Positions 1 to 9,700 of a stretch of 64,000 bases of DNA are shown here, one piece after another. Under the pieces are notes generated by a model, which saw nothing but the letters and a program-made list of their open reading frames with translations, had not been told where the DNA came from and did not search any database. The first letter of the stretch is position 1, and the number at the start of each line of letters is the position of its first letter. Origin of the DNA: Candidatus Cloacimonadota bacterium. Lineage in GTDB: Bacteria > Cloacimonadota > Cloacimonadia > Cloacimonadales > Cloacimonadaceae. The position numbers and the translations under genes are program-made. The DNA is taken from contig JAQVIX010000001.1 of the NCBI GenBank assembly GCA_028695495.1, positions 1-64,000 of the forward strand, read 5' to 3'.

Positions 1-3000
1 GTGCTGGGGTTGAAAGGATTGGGGTAATTTTGCTTGAGCGTAAATTCAAGCGGAACTACATTTTCTAAAGCATTATCATCCAAATCTACTTCAAAATAGG
101 GATAAGTGGAACCCGCTACACCATATTGGGCGTTCAGCTTTCCAGTTGGCACATTCACTTTTCTCATCTGCGCTCCGGCACTCTTGCTTTCTTCATAGTA
201 AAACACAAACTCCACGTCACCATCGCTGAGTTCATTGGCATTTGCTACATAAGCGGAGATTTGCTCCAAACTGTCTTCCACCACCACGGCGCCTTTGCAT
301 ACGCCATTTACCATCAGTCCTATCTCTTTTAAGCCCGGTCTGATCTCATCTGCTATATTGATATAGATTGGGATGTAATCCGCCTTTTCATCAAAGATGA
401 ATTCCTTGGGAAGATCTTTTTTCTGGGGAGGTACCGAGTGGGTATTGCCCCACTGGAAATTGTGGTCATTGTACGTTGTAACTATTACCATGTCTCCAAA
501 ATTGATGATACCGTTTTTCCCAGATATAATACCCGTGATTGGGTTCCGGTGTATGCTCCAGTTTTTTCCCCTTACCATCGTCACATCATCCCATATTTCT
601 GCGAAGGCATCCTGTGGATATTGCGATTCATCTTTAAAATAACCCAACCAATTTTCTACACCGCCATAAATCGGAAATTGTGTATCAACTGGAGTTTTAT
701 AGCCGCTTTCTTTTAAAACTACGGGGTAAGGGAAACTTGGATATGTTCTGGGTTGCAATTGAATCTTATAGCCCTGAGGACTGCTGACACTATGTGAGTT
801 CACATGAGTATTCCAAGTTGTGCTACTGTTATCCCAACCAATTGAATACGGGATTTGATTATACCATTGAATCTCTTGCAGATAGGTGGGTCTCCAGTCA
901 TAATTTGGTCCTTGATGGATTAGTAGCAACTCCTTAAAGAACTCACTTGCTATGAGGGCACCATCTGTAATTGTATTCAGTATGGGGTAGCTCACCCAGT
1001 GCCATCTTTCTGCGTCATATTGATCCTCAAATATGTACTCCCAATAATCATGTTCTGCTGCCATATAGGCTCCGATATCAGCGGGTGTACCGTCTGGATC
1101 AATACCATAGCCGGTATCGATGCAAGGCGACATGGTGCTGGCTGTCCAGATTGGGTGATAGGAAGAATCGAGCAGAGGGTCAGGTGCCACTACGGGATTG
1201 GATATTGAGAACACCTGATATATGTTGCCCTGAGTGTCAACATGGTGCGTAAGATCATTAAAGAAGCAGTTCTTAATACTTAGGCTTTCAGTGGCATGGT
1301 TCGGATATTGGGTATAACCACCCCATTCCACATCATAAGGAGAGCAGTTATGAAACACATTATTTTCAATAGTATAGTCTGAGCCTTTGAATAATATTAA
1401 CCCCGATTCTGTTAAGTTCAGAAGCGTGTTGTTCTTAAACTGGAAATAATCAGGATTCTGAGCAACTCCGCCATAGTAATCAAGCATCAAACCATAGGTC
1501 GCATTCACTGCACCATTAATAACGTTATTGTTAAACTGGATGCTACGGCTTCCGGTATAATCATGGATATATACAGCACCTTGCCTTGAGAGGTTAAATA
1601 TGTTATTGGTAATAACAATTTCTGTAGTTGATGCTTCAAAAGGGAACATGTTTTCATAAAAGAGGCGGATTACGGGTAAAACACTGGAGTTGGTACTTGG
1701 ATTAAATGTGCAGTTATCAATAGTGAGTTTATTAATACCTCTGGCTCCTGCTACCCATATATCATGGGCTCTATTTTGCGCATAGTTACCAGTAAAGGTG
1801 CAGTTATGGATCAGGATATCCCCATTGTAATCATCACCATATATCAAAATAGCTCCGGCGGCAAACATGGCGGGAGGGAGAAAACCCACAGCCGTCTCTG
1901 TCCAGTTATCTGTAAATGTGCAGGATAAAAAAGTTGCTGGACCAAACAATGCAACAGCTCCACCACCATTACCATTAGCCGCAGCGTTGTCGGAAAAAGT
2001 GCAATTCTCAAATATCGGCGAGTTTACCTGATCGGAAGCACCTTCAATGAACACAGCACCACCAAATCCATGTGGGTTGTTAAACTCCATGTTGTATTGA
2101 CCCCGCACCCAGTTATTTGCAAAAGTGCAACTGGTGATTCGGGGGGACGCCCCTGCAAGTAACTCAATTGCTGCCCCTCGATCCCCACTTATACAGTTTT
2201 GGAATGTGAAACCGTGTATTCGATCACTATTGTTTATTCCACTCCAATCCAACGAGATTGCATGTCCACCACCAGAGATTACAGGGTTGTTCATTCCCAA
2301 AAGATATATATGCTTATATGCCCAAGATAATCCACTAACAGTATAGTTACCACTTGCAACTATTACTGTTCCACCATTTGCAACCAGATCAATCCCTTCC
2401 TGGATGGTAGGGGCTTGTGCTGGAACATGGACCACAGTTGGTCTTGCTTGCAATACGATTGGTGTAGATTGAATGCTAATTGTGCCCTTAAGCATTGATA
2501 TCCAGGCAGTTGTGTGAGGAATATATGCGCCACTTGTATGGTAAAAGGTGAATTTGTAATATCCTGGTTCTGGCAATTCAAAGTTGAACACACCATTGTC
2601 GTTGGCATGATAAGTAGTAGTGCTTTCATCGCCCTTATGTACATCTACACGTATTTGTGCCAGGGCTCCCGTTCCACCGTTTAAAGAAACTGCTTGATTT
2701 AGGTAAACTCTGGGACGCACACCATGATACATCATGTGATTATAATTAAAACTATAGTAAGTATTATTAGGGTGCAAATCGCTTAGTGTATAGAATCCTG
2801 AATTGTAGCTTTCCCCCCAGCCCCAGTTGATTTTAAACTGGGTTTCGCCACTCACAGTCCTGTAACCATGAAGGATAAACGCATGTCCAGCTCCTTCAGG
2901 TGACAATGTGCCACGGTAATGGACAGGTCTATAGGCATTCAAATCATTCAGAATTAAGTTTTGCCAATCACTTGTTGAATAATCGCTTCTACTCAAAAGC

Positions 3001-3854
3001 TGAGAGTAATATTTTAGATTAGCATACGCAGCTTGAACTTGAGCAGGGTTTGCGCCGGACGCTCCCTTAGAATAGTTCGTTTTGTTCATGATTCCCGCCG
3101 CAAAACAAAGTGCAGCAATATCATTCTGGTCTAAGGATTGATTATTCTGATACTTAGTTGCTACGTTGTTCATATAGCCATTCAGAGTATTGAAATTAGG
3201 GAAGTTATCAACTACAGATGAAGCATCAATATAAGTAATAAAACCATTTTGGGTAGATGTATATCCATCTGCCGGGAAGAAGGTGTGGTCCCAATACTTA
3301 TGGTAGTTAATAATCTGTGAACTAGCAATAGCGGCACAACCAACGAGACTTCTGCCTCCGTTCTCGCCATCATAAGGACAATAGTTGTTATAAGGCGCAT
3401 TCTGATGCCAATTGGTACCCAGCTCGATCACATGATCATGTTCAGAAGTTGCAGCCTTATTAGATATCGATGCCCAGATAGGAAGCGTATAGGTGTTAGC
3501 GAGATTGTTAGCCTTAATTTCAGATATCTGGCTTGAGTATTGATTGATTAGCTCTTCTCTGGCAGGATTTGAGGTATCGAGGATTGAACCGGTATCGGAA
3601 TAGCCCAGAATGGGAAGGCTGCTATCATCGGCGGCAATAAGAACATATCCATCTGGCTGGAAATCTATCCTGTAGATGATGTCCTCTCCAGAGCCATTTT
3701 TGATTACCTGATAGTTGTCAATAGTGCAAGCAGTGCCAGTGTACATTTCTAACCAGTTTTCCGCTACTTGCAAAATGGTGGTTTCGGGAACTGGAGCCGC
3801 CATCAAAAAAGTGGCAATTGCTACGCTAAGGATAAGTAATAATAGCTTTTTCAT
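1..3854 (-). CDS. Secreted streptopain-like (family C10) peptidase with beta-helix region and FlgD-like tail, C-terminus cut by window edge
   Basis: The frame stays open from an ATG at 3854 to the window start, giving at least 1284 residues. An SD (GGAG) precedes a clear signal peptide (MKKLLLLILSVAIATFLMAA). Residues about 25-120 resemble the inhibitory prodomain of C10 cysteine peptidases. The catalytic cysteine is Cys173 in a GCAAIASSQIINYH context, and the catalytic histidine is His324, followed by an NWGWG motif; both patterns are typical of streptopain. From about residue 485 to 925 the protein has many short N-rich repeats of a right-handed parallel beta-helix, closing with an ADIGAY motif. 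The last visible residues, NYPNPFNPS, start the FlgD-Ig/type-IX-like sorting tail. It is probably exported, cell-surface or released, and degrades protein. It may be transcribed with the two upstream minus-strand genes. Peptidase assignment is firm; substrate is unknown. Confidence 0.85.
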   Translation of the reverse strand, partial: MKKLLLLILSVAIATFLMAAPVPETTILQVAENWLEMYTGTACTIDNYQVIKNGSGEDIIYRIDFQPDGYVLIAADDSSLPILGYSDTGSILDTSNPAREELINQYSSQISEIKANNLANTYTLPIWASISNKAATSEHDHVIELGTNWHQNAPYNNYCPYDGENGGRSLVGCAAIASSQIINYHKYWDHTFFPADGYTSTQNGFITYIDASSVVDNFPNFNTLNGYMNNVATKYQNNQSLDQNDIAALCFAAGIMNKTNYSKGASGANPAQVQAAYANLKYYSQLLSRSDYSTSDWQNLILNDLNAYRPVHYRGTLSPEGAGHAFILHGYRTVSGETQFKINWGWGESYNSGFYTLSDLHPNNTYYSFNYNHMMYHGVRPRVYLNQAVSLNGGTGALAQIRVDVHKGDESTTTYHANDNGVFNFELPEPGYYKFTFYHTSGAYIPHTTAWISMLKGTISIQSTPIVLQARPTVVHVPAQAPTIQEGIDLVANGGTVIVASGNYTVSGLSWAYKHIYLLGMNNPVISGGGHAISLDWSGINNSDRIHGFTFQNCISGDRGAAIELLAGASPRITSCTFANNWVRGQYNMEFNNPHGFGGAVFIEGASDQVNSPIFENCTFSDNAAANGNGGGAVALFGPATFLSCTFTDNWTETAVGFLPPAMFAAGAILIYGDDYNGDILIHNCTFTGNYAQNRAHDIWVAGARGINKLTIDNCTFNPSTNSSVLPVIRLFYENMFPFEASTTEIVITNNIFNLSRQGAVYIHDYTGSRSIQFNNNVINGAVNATYGLMLDYYGGVAQNPDYFQFKNNTLLNLTESGLILFKGSDYTIENNVFHNCSPYDVEWGGYTQYPNHATESLSIKNCFFNDLTHHVDTQGNIYQVFSISNPVVAPDPLLDSSYHPIWTASTMSPCIDTGYGIDPDGTPADIGAYMAAEHDYWEYIFEDQYDAERWHWVSYPILNTITDGALIASEFFKELLLIHQGPNYDWRPTYLQEIQWYNQIPYSIGWDNSSTTWNTHVNSHSVSSPQGYKIQLQPRTYPSFPYPVVLKESGYKTPVDTQFPIYGGVENWLGYFKDESQYPQDAFAEIWDDVTMVRGKNWSIHRNPITGIISGKNGIINFGDMVIVTTYNDHNFQWGNTHSVPPQKKDLPKEFIFDEKADYIPIYINIADEIRPGLKEIGLMVNGVCKGAVVVEDSLEQISAYVANANELSDGDVEFVFYYEESKSAGAQMRKVNVPTGKLNAQYGVAGSTYPYFEVDLDDNALENVVPLEFTLKQNYPNPFNPS

Positions 3855-3910
3855 TTTGTACTCCTTTGAGCTTCTTTGAAAGCCATGTTTGTTGATTGTA
3901 AATGATGGTT

Positions 3911-3948
3911 CTCCAAGATGCTTCTGCGTTACATGAAGCATCTTGGAG
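3911..3948. repeat. Perfect inverted repeat, 14-bp arms, 10-nt loop
   Basis: Arms CTCCAAGATGCTTC at 3911-3924 and GAAGCATCTTGGAG at 3935-3948 are exact complements. It lies in the 266-bp gap between the small secreted gene and the C10 peptidase, about 57 bp upstream of the peptidase start. There is no U-tract on either side, so it is not a standard terminator. It could stabilise mRNA ends or be a regulator site. Confidence 0.7.
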
Positions 3949-4120
3949 TCTTGGTAGCAACGTATCATTGCCAGACGTTGTTGTACTATCGCCTGTAAAA
4001 TCCTGAGTAGTAAGCGGCAAGCCAACAAGAGCTACGGTAATGGCTGTTGCATCAATGATAATCACCTTCTATCTCCATTGTCGATAGAAAAGAGAGATTG
4101 TGTTTAACCTATTCATTGAG

Positions 4121-4330
4121 TTATAGATAGCATACATACAAAACACCTTCGTACTCAATAAATACGTATAAACCATAAGGGTCTTCGTAAACGATTTTGA
4201 TGATAGGGTTGTTCAAAGACCCTGAATAAACGGGTAGGGTTTGGTGATTGATGGCGCTATAGTCTATCACCGCGCACATCATGTTTAGGCTGATTACAGC
4301 CACGCTGAGGACAAGCAATAATCTTTTCAT
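4121..4330 (-). CDS. Small secreted protein of unknown function (69 aa)
   Basis: A 69-residue ORF with an SD (AAAGGAG) about 9 nt before the ATG and a good signal peptide (first ~20 residues, ending near MCA). The mature part is only about 49 residues, rich in aromatic and beta-branched residues, with no motif I recognise. It sits between a sigma-like regulator and the C10 peptidase, all on the minus strand. Streptopain-type peptidases are often encoded beside a small inhibitor, so an inhibitor role is possible, but this is inferred from position only. The strong SD and signal peptide argue that it is a real gene. Confidence 0.6.
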   Translation of the reverse strand: MKRLLLVLSVAVISLNMMCAVIDYSAINHQTLPVYSGSLNNPIIKIVYEDPYGLYVFIEYEGVLYVCYL

Positions 4331-4404
4331 TTTGACACTCCTTTAAATATGCTTATACATATAAGTGTCAAAAACAGCAAAAATGATATGCTGGAATTGA
4401 AGAT

Positions 4405-5496
4405 TTATGTTTTTAGATGAGAAATAATTTGTTCATAAGTCCACATAGACTTGCCCATCTCCTTGGGTATCCGTATGTTAGCTGGTATTGGGTGAGGAAC
4501 AATTTTTTTGTGTTGTTTAGAGTCTTCTACCCTAATGTGATTTCTTTCATCCAAAACGATGTAGAATGTAGCCGCAAGCGGTGTTTTTTCTTGTGTTAAA
4601 TGAAATAGGTGGAGTCTGAATCTGCGATTGCCTGCCATCGTGATTCCCCAGTCGTCGATCCTTTCTATGCCCTGCATCGCTTGCTGGAGCTGGGGATCGA
4701 TTTTGCGCGCGGCGCAATCATCTTCACTGCGACCTATTTTCAGAAGAGTTCTAATAAATCTCTGAATTGCGTTATATTGGTTAAAATTGAGAATATCCCG
4801 GCTATCTTCCCATCCCATGGCAAGCAATATTTTGGCTTTCAGGTTTCGGATAGCTCTCCCTTTTCGTTTTTGAGCCACTTTCTCGCTTACTTTTAGCCAT
4901 TGGGCATATTCTTTGATGCTTTGGAAAGAGATTGCCCGCTCATACTCTTTGTATTCCGAACTCTCGATAATTCCCTTTTTCAGGCTTGGATCTAGTCCAT
5001 CAAGCTCAATACTATCATCCGGGGAGATGAAGCTTTGCATTACAGAGCTTTCTCGCATCAACATATCCGAAAGCTCTATCTGTTTTGCCTTGTCTTCGTA
5101 ATACTTACACAATAAGTTATGTATTACTTGTCTTAACCAGTAGTAAACATCATTGATTTTTCGATTGGAAGAGAGCAACTGGCGGATTGCCTCCTGGGAA
5201 GTATCTTCAGATAAAGTATGCTCATGGGTTTTGGTATAACAGTATTGGTAAGATACTTTCTGATAGTAGTTAAACACATCTTCTACCGCTTTGGGGAAAG
5301 AAGCTTTGATTAAGTCTGCAAATTGCCCTTTAGGTTCATAGAAAGCTGGGCTTTTCATAAGCTTAACCAAAATTGTGTTTGCGATGTCATCTGAAAGATT
5401 TAGATAACAGAAGCGCTGGGAAGTAAGCTCTCGGATATATCCGATAATGTCATCATATCTTTTTTTGTTCATTGAGATGAAATCGATTTCTTTCAT
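4405..5496 (-). CDS. Putative sigma-factor-like / HTH regulatory protein
   Basis: The start is taken at the ATG at 5496 (MKEIDF), which has an SD (AAGGAT) at proper distance; the in-frame upstream Met at 5535 lacks one. The product has 363 residues. Residues about 120-155 (YYWLRQVIHNLLCKYYED) look like sigma-70 region 2, and residues about 200-240 (EYAQWLKVSEKVAQKRKGRA) look like a region 4 helix-turn-helix. The C-terminal 120 residues have no match I know and end in a beta-rich stretch. There is no signal peptide or membrane segment, so it should be cytoplasmic. Downstream on the same strand lie a tiny secreted protein and the C10 peptidase, so it may control them. The family assignment is tentative. 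Confidence 0.5.
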   Translation of the reverse strand: MKEIDFISMNKKRYDDIIGYIRELTSQRFCYLNLSDDIANTILVKLMKSPAFYEPKGQFADLIKASFPKAVEDVFNYYQKVSYQYCYTKTHEHTLSEDTSQEAIRQLLSSNRKINDVYYWLRQVIHNLLCKYYEDKAKQIELSDMLMRESSVMQSFISPDDSIELDGLDPSLKKGIIESSEYKEYERAISFQSIKEYAQWLKVSEKVAQKRKGRAIRNLKAKILLAMGWEDSRDILNFNQYNAIQRFIRTLLKIGRSEDDCAARKIDPQLQQAMQGIERIDDWGITMAGNRRFRLHLFHLTQEKTPLAATFYIVLDERNHIRVEDSKQHKKIVPHPIPANIRIPKEMGKSMWTYEQIISHLKT

Positions 5497-5795
5497 GTTT
5501 ATTATCCTTATCCAATCTGAATTACAAAATGACAATATTCAGGCATTAAAGGAACTGTCAACATCAAAATATTCTTACAGGAATTTCAAGATTTATATCT
5601 GAAGCCAATTTTCATTTGGTGGCTATTGATGCGTTCTGCTTTAGTAGGCGACCTTCGATTGTCTTGTACTGATATAGGTTGACTCTTTTTTGCCATGAAT
5701 TCGGCATGATTTTAAGGTTAAATATTGAGGGTTTTCTTAGGCATTGCCAAAATGATGTGCTGGACTCATGCTATTTGAGATCAATAACCGAGCTT

Positions 5796-5881
5796 AGCCC
5801 GTCAGGGCTAACAGTTTAGCTAGCCCAGGGTGTTCTTGCCCAAAAATGAGCTTGCGAGTTTTTGGCAAGATAAACCCTGGG
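5796..5881 (+). repeat. REP-like unit: small GTCA-loop hairpin plus CCCAGGG hairpin
   Basis: A short hairpin AGCCC-GTCA-GGGCT (5796-5809) is followed by a larger one whose arms start CCCAGGGT (5824) and end ACCCTGGG (5881), with inner arms CTTGCC..AAAAA and TTTTTGGCAAG. A close relative occurs twice, in opposite orientations, at 59156-59461. The layout resembles REP elements mobilised by RAYT transposases, but no transposase is visible in the window. Confidence 0.7.
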
Positions 5882-5916
5882 TAATTGATGCGTTTTGATG
5901 GTTGTCTTTTTATCCG

Positions 5917-5984
5917 CCAGCCCTCCCCTTAAATTTACTCCCCAAAAACACGTTTTTGGGGAGTAAATTTAAGGGGAGGGCTGG
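5917..5984. repeat. Perfect palindrome, 33-bp arms with 2-nt spacer
   Basis: The left arm at 5917-5949 (starting CCAGCCCTCCCC) is the exact reverse complement of 5952-5984 (ending GGGGAGGGCTGG), leaving only AC in the centre. Such long near-spacerless palindromes are unstable, so the element is probably recent or maintained. A second palindrome with similar ends and the same upstream hairpin lies at 59271-59343. Confidence 0.9.
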
Positions 5985-6080
5985 GGTTTTATTTATCATA
6001 TTGCTACATAACGCGATTGCTATCTAAAATGCCACCCCTAAGGGGTTCCGCCCGACAGCCAAGCATGATATTCTCTGTTC

Positions 6081-6178
6081 AAGCTTGCCCGTTTGCCTCC
6101 CTCGCAATGCCCTCGCCTCTACCCAGAATTTGCCGGTCGAGGTGAGGGCATTGTGAGGGCGGCTAACGGGGAGGCTTG
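6081..6178. repeat. Imperfect palindromic repeat, family with copies at 30303 and 62643
   Basis: The left part reads CCCTCGCAATGCCCTCGCCT and its inverted counterpart GAGGTGAGGGCATTGTGAGGG is about 12 nt away. The outer arms (AAGC..GTTTGCC and GGCTAAC..GCTT) extend the pairing. Two related copies in this window keep the core CAATGCC / GGCATTG pairing. Confidence 0.7.
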
Positions 6179-6555
6179 CTTCGCTGCGCTCAGCTAATGA
6201 ATGATGAATAATGACGGCTGCGCAAGCGCAGGTTGATCATAGCTGCGCTCGTGGCGGGCTTATCGATTTATGGGTTACCTGTAAGTGAAAACAAAGCACC
6301 GCTAATTTGCGCGAATACGCCACAAATAAAAGTCTTAACCCTAACAAGTTACTCTTGAAACGAGCGCAGCGCCTAACACCTAAAACCTATCACCTAACAC
6401 CTGCTAAAGGATTTACAGCCGCCATCATTCATTATTCATCATTCATTGTTCATTTGCGAGCTTGCGAGCATTGCCGCCGCTTGAAGTCAATGTCGCTTGT
6501 GAAAGCCCTCCCGCACATCCCTATCCCCTAAATCAATGCCTTTACAAAATCTTAC

Positions 6556-6583
6556 TTGACAAAATTGTTGCATGCCATATATG
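6556..6583 (+). promoter_or_regulatory. Probable sigma-70-type promoter for the 6799 gene
   Basis: TTGACA at 6556-6561 and TATATG at 6578-6583 are 16 bp apart. Transcription from here would give a leader of about 210 nt before the ATG at 6799. Confidence 0.5.
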
Positions 6584-6798
6584 TGGATACCTTAAGGTAA
6601 GTATCTATAAGTGCATAGAGTGAGCGTAAATAAAGTGAGTATCCCTCATGGCTAAAGCTTTGCATATTTGTGGCAAAAAGCTTTCCAGGCTGTGTATATG
6701 GGGATAGAAAGATTCGATATTTTCGGGTAGGGTTCCCAAAAAACCTTACAAAGATAGAATAAATAACAAAACAAAGAAAACCTAAAAGGAGAAAAGTA

Positions 6799-9700
6799 AT
6801 GAGGAAAAATCTGCTTTTCCTGCTACTGCTGATCTTGGCTATCAGCCTCTGCAGCAACTTATTTGCTCAAGTGGATATTACCATTGGGGACGGTACCCAG
6901 GTAAATACCACTACTGGCGCACCTGCCCCTTATGGTACTTGGTACAAATCCTTTCGCCAGCAATTCATCGTACTTGCCAGCGAATTGAATAACCAGGGTG
7001 GAGGTCCCGGTAATATTACATCATTGGCTTTCAATGTAGAAACCCTGAATAATATTACCCCCATGAACAACTTCAGAATCAGGCTGAAACACACCACCCA
7101 AACCGCTTTAACTTCTACTTTTGAAGCGGGCGATTATTCGGTGGTATTTCAACAAAACGATTTCACCCCCACCGTGGGTTGGAACCTGCACACCTTTAGT
7201 ATCCCCTTCAATTGGAACGGTGCCTCAAACTTACTCGTAGAAGTGGTAACGGACTTGATTACCGGTAACTATGCCCAAAACGCTTCTGTTTACTATACAA
7301 GCACCACTTTTGCCAGTTCCCTGCGTTACGAGAGCGATACTGTCAATGCTGGTAACAGCTCCACAGGCACCACTGCAAATATGCGCTCCAATATGAAATT
7401 TACCATGCAGCAGCTTGATATGCAGGATATGACTGCCATAAGCATTAGCGGTAATACTACTCCCAGCGTTGGCACTCTTACCAATTACATTGTGCGTGTA
7501 AAAAATCTAAGCCCCGGCGCTCAAAGCAACTATACCGTAAAACTGATGGCAGCTCCTAATACCGAGCTGCTGAGCTTGCCCGGTACTGCTCTAAACGCCA
7601 TGGCAGAAGCCGATTTTACTTTTGGCTGGACACCTGAGACTATTGGTCCCATGCAGCTTTTTGGTCGCGTGGAAATGACTGGTGACGAAAACCCCGCCAA
7701 TAATAATACGCCCAATCTAAACTTGGAAGTACAACCTGCCGATATCCTTAGGGTACAAATAGGTACCGATACTCAGGTAAATGGCGAAACCGGTAGTCCG
7801 GCACCTTATGGCACCTGGTACAAAGCGTTCCGCGAACAGTATCTATATAGAGCCAGCGAAATCTATGCTGCGGGCGGCGCCCCCGGTCTTATTACTTCTT
7901 TGGCTTTCAACGTACAAAATGTGGGTCAATGCACCGCCATGACAAACTTCAAGATCCGCCTGAAGCATACTGCACAAGAGGTTTTGACAGCCAGCTTTGA
8001 AGGTGGTGAATATGAAACCGTTTTCCAGGCAGGCACTTTTATGCCGGTAAATGGCTGGAATATGCACACTCTTTCCAGCCCCTTCTTCTGGAATGGTGGG
8101 GATAACCTGATTATCGAAGTTGTTACCGACTTGTGCGCTGGCGCTTATGCCCGCAACGCTTTGGTATATTTCAGCAGCCCCGGCTTCAATAGCTCTGTGC
8201 GCTTCCAAAGCGATAGCGCCAATGGCGATACCGGCTCCACCGGCACAGTAAGTGCAAACCGCAGTAATGTGCGGCTTTTCCTTGTCGTGGAAGATATGGG
8301 TAGCCTTAGCGGCACCGTTACCACCGGTGGTGCACCCTTAGCAGGTGCTACTGTAAGCGTAGATAACACCGCATTTACCTTCACCACCGCAGCGGATGGA
8401 ACTTATACCCTGCCTTACGTGAACGCAGGTGCGCAAACCGTTACCGCTTCCAAGCATGGCTATGCTTCCGTAAGCCATGACGTTACTATCGTAGAAGGAG
8501 AAAACACTGTCCAAAACTTTGCGCTTAACCTTCTGCCGCAAGTAACCGTTAGCGGACGCATTGTAGGTAGCGACGCCCCCACCTTGGGTATCGCCGATGC
8601 TGTCATTACCTTGAGTGGCTACGAACCCTACACTGCTACCACAAATGCTCAGGGTCAATTCACCATTGAAGACGTATTTGCCAGCCAAACCTATCAGTAT
8701 GTTGTTGCGGCTCTTGGCTATCAAAGCGCCACTGGTCAAGCTGTGGTAGGTACTACAAACCTGAATATGGGTGATATTACCGTAGCCGAAATGGCTTTTC
8801 CGCCGTACTCTGTAATTGCAGATGAAAGCACAGATTTCACTGAAGTATTGCTAAGCTGGCAAGCTCCGGATCCGAGCGCTGTGGATATCACAGAAGGCTT
8901 TGAAGGCGATTTCCCGCCCGAAGGCTGGAGCCAGATTATCAATAACAACAACGAAGGTGGCGTAGGTGTAATGGCTACCTGGTGCAAAACCGGCACCATT
9001 GGTCTTACACCGGAAGTACCTCCTCATGAAGGCGATTATCAAGCCGCTATCTGGTGGGATTACTCGCACCAGGATGAATGGCTCATCACTCCGGAATTTG
9101 TGTGCCCCGGCAATGCTGCTCTCAGCTTCTGGAGCTATGTATTCCTTGGCAGCCCCAATGAAGACCACTACTATATCAAAGCCTCTACCGATGGTGGAAA
9201 TACCTGGCAGATGTTGTGGGATGCTACAGAGCAAACCGGTGAATGGAACTATTACGATACCCCCATCGTCGTGCCATTGGATGCCTTGTCTGGTCAGCAA
9301 ATAAAGCTTGCTTTCCATGCTTTAGACCCGCCCTCAAACGATGGTCTCTGGCACGTATGGTTTGTGGATGATGTAACCATCGGCAACGCACAGCGCACTA
9401 TCAAATTCCCCGCGGGAATGCTGAGCAGTGCCCATTCTGCCAAGCCGCAACAAAGCATCATCAATAGCGTAAGCAGCAAGAAGCTTCCTGCCAGCCGTGC
9501 GGTATATGAAAACCCCAGCCTGGTAGAAGGTTCTTTGCATATTGTTCAACCTCAAAATACCGAACGCAGCCTTTTGGGCTATAAGGTATGGCGTTTCCTG
9601 AGCAACCAGCAGGATAACGAAGCAAACTGGACTCTACTTACAAGCAATAATATCACCACCACCAGCTATACAGACGCTGTCTGGGGTCCGCTGCCTTCCG

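Larger units (their letters stand above)
5497..6798. other. Gene-free region of 1.3 kb rich in hairpins and palindromes
   Basis: No convincing coding frame is seen. The stretch holds a REP-like hairpin unit (5796-5881), a 33-bp-arm palindrome (5917-5984), an imperfect palindrome shared with two other sites (6081-6178), low-complexity runs such as CACCTAACACCT near 6370-6410, and the probable promoter and long 5' leader of the gene starting at 6799. Confidence 0.7.

Noticed and set aside
3826-4065. 79-codon minus-strand ORF between the small secreted gene and the C10 peptidase
   Set aside because: It overlaps the peptidase start in another frame, includes the 14-bp hairpin, and has neither SD nor recognisable features.
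5917-5984. Palindrome considered as an intrinsic terminator of a neighbouring gene
   Set aside because: The arms are much longer than a terminator stem, it is more than 400 bp from the nearest gene end, and the gene beside it (sigma-like) is transcribed away from it.
6552-6857. 101-codon minus-strand ORF with a hydrophobic start, divergent to the 1719-aa gene
   Set aside because: It covers the promoter, SD and signal-peptide codons of the plus-strand gene; its hydrophobic segment is the antisense of A/T-rich leader DNA. No family features.
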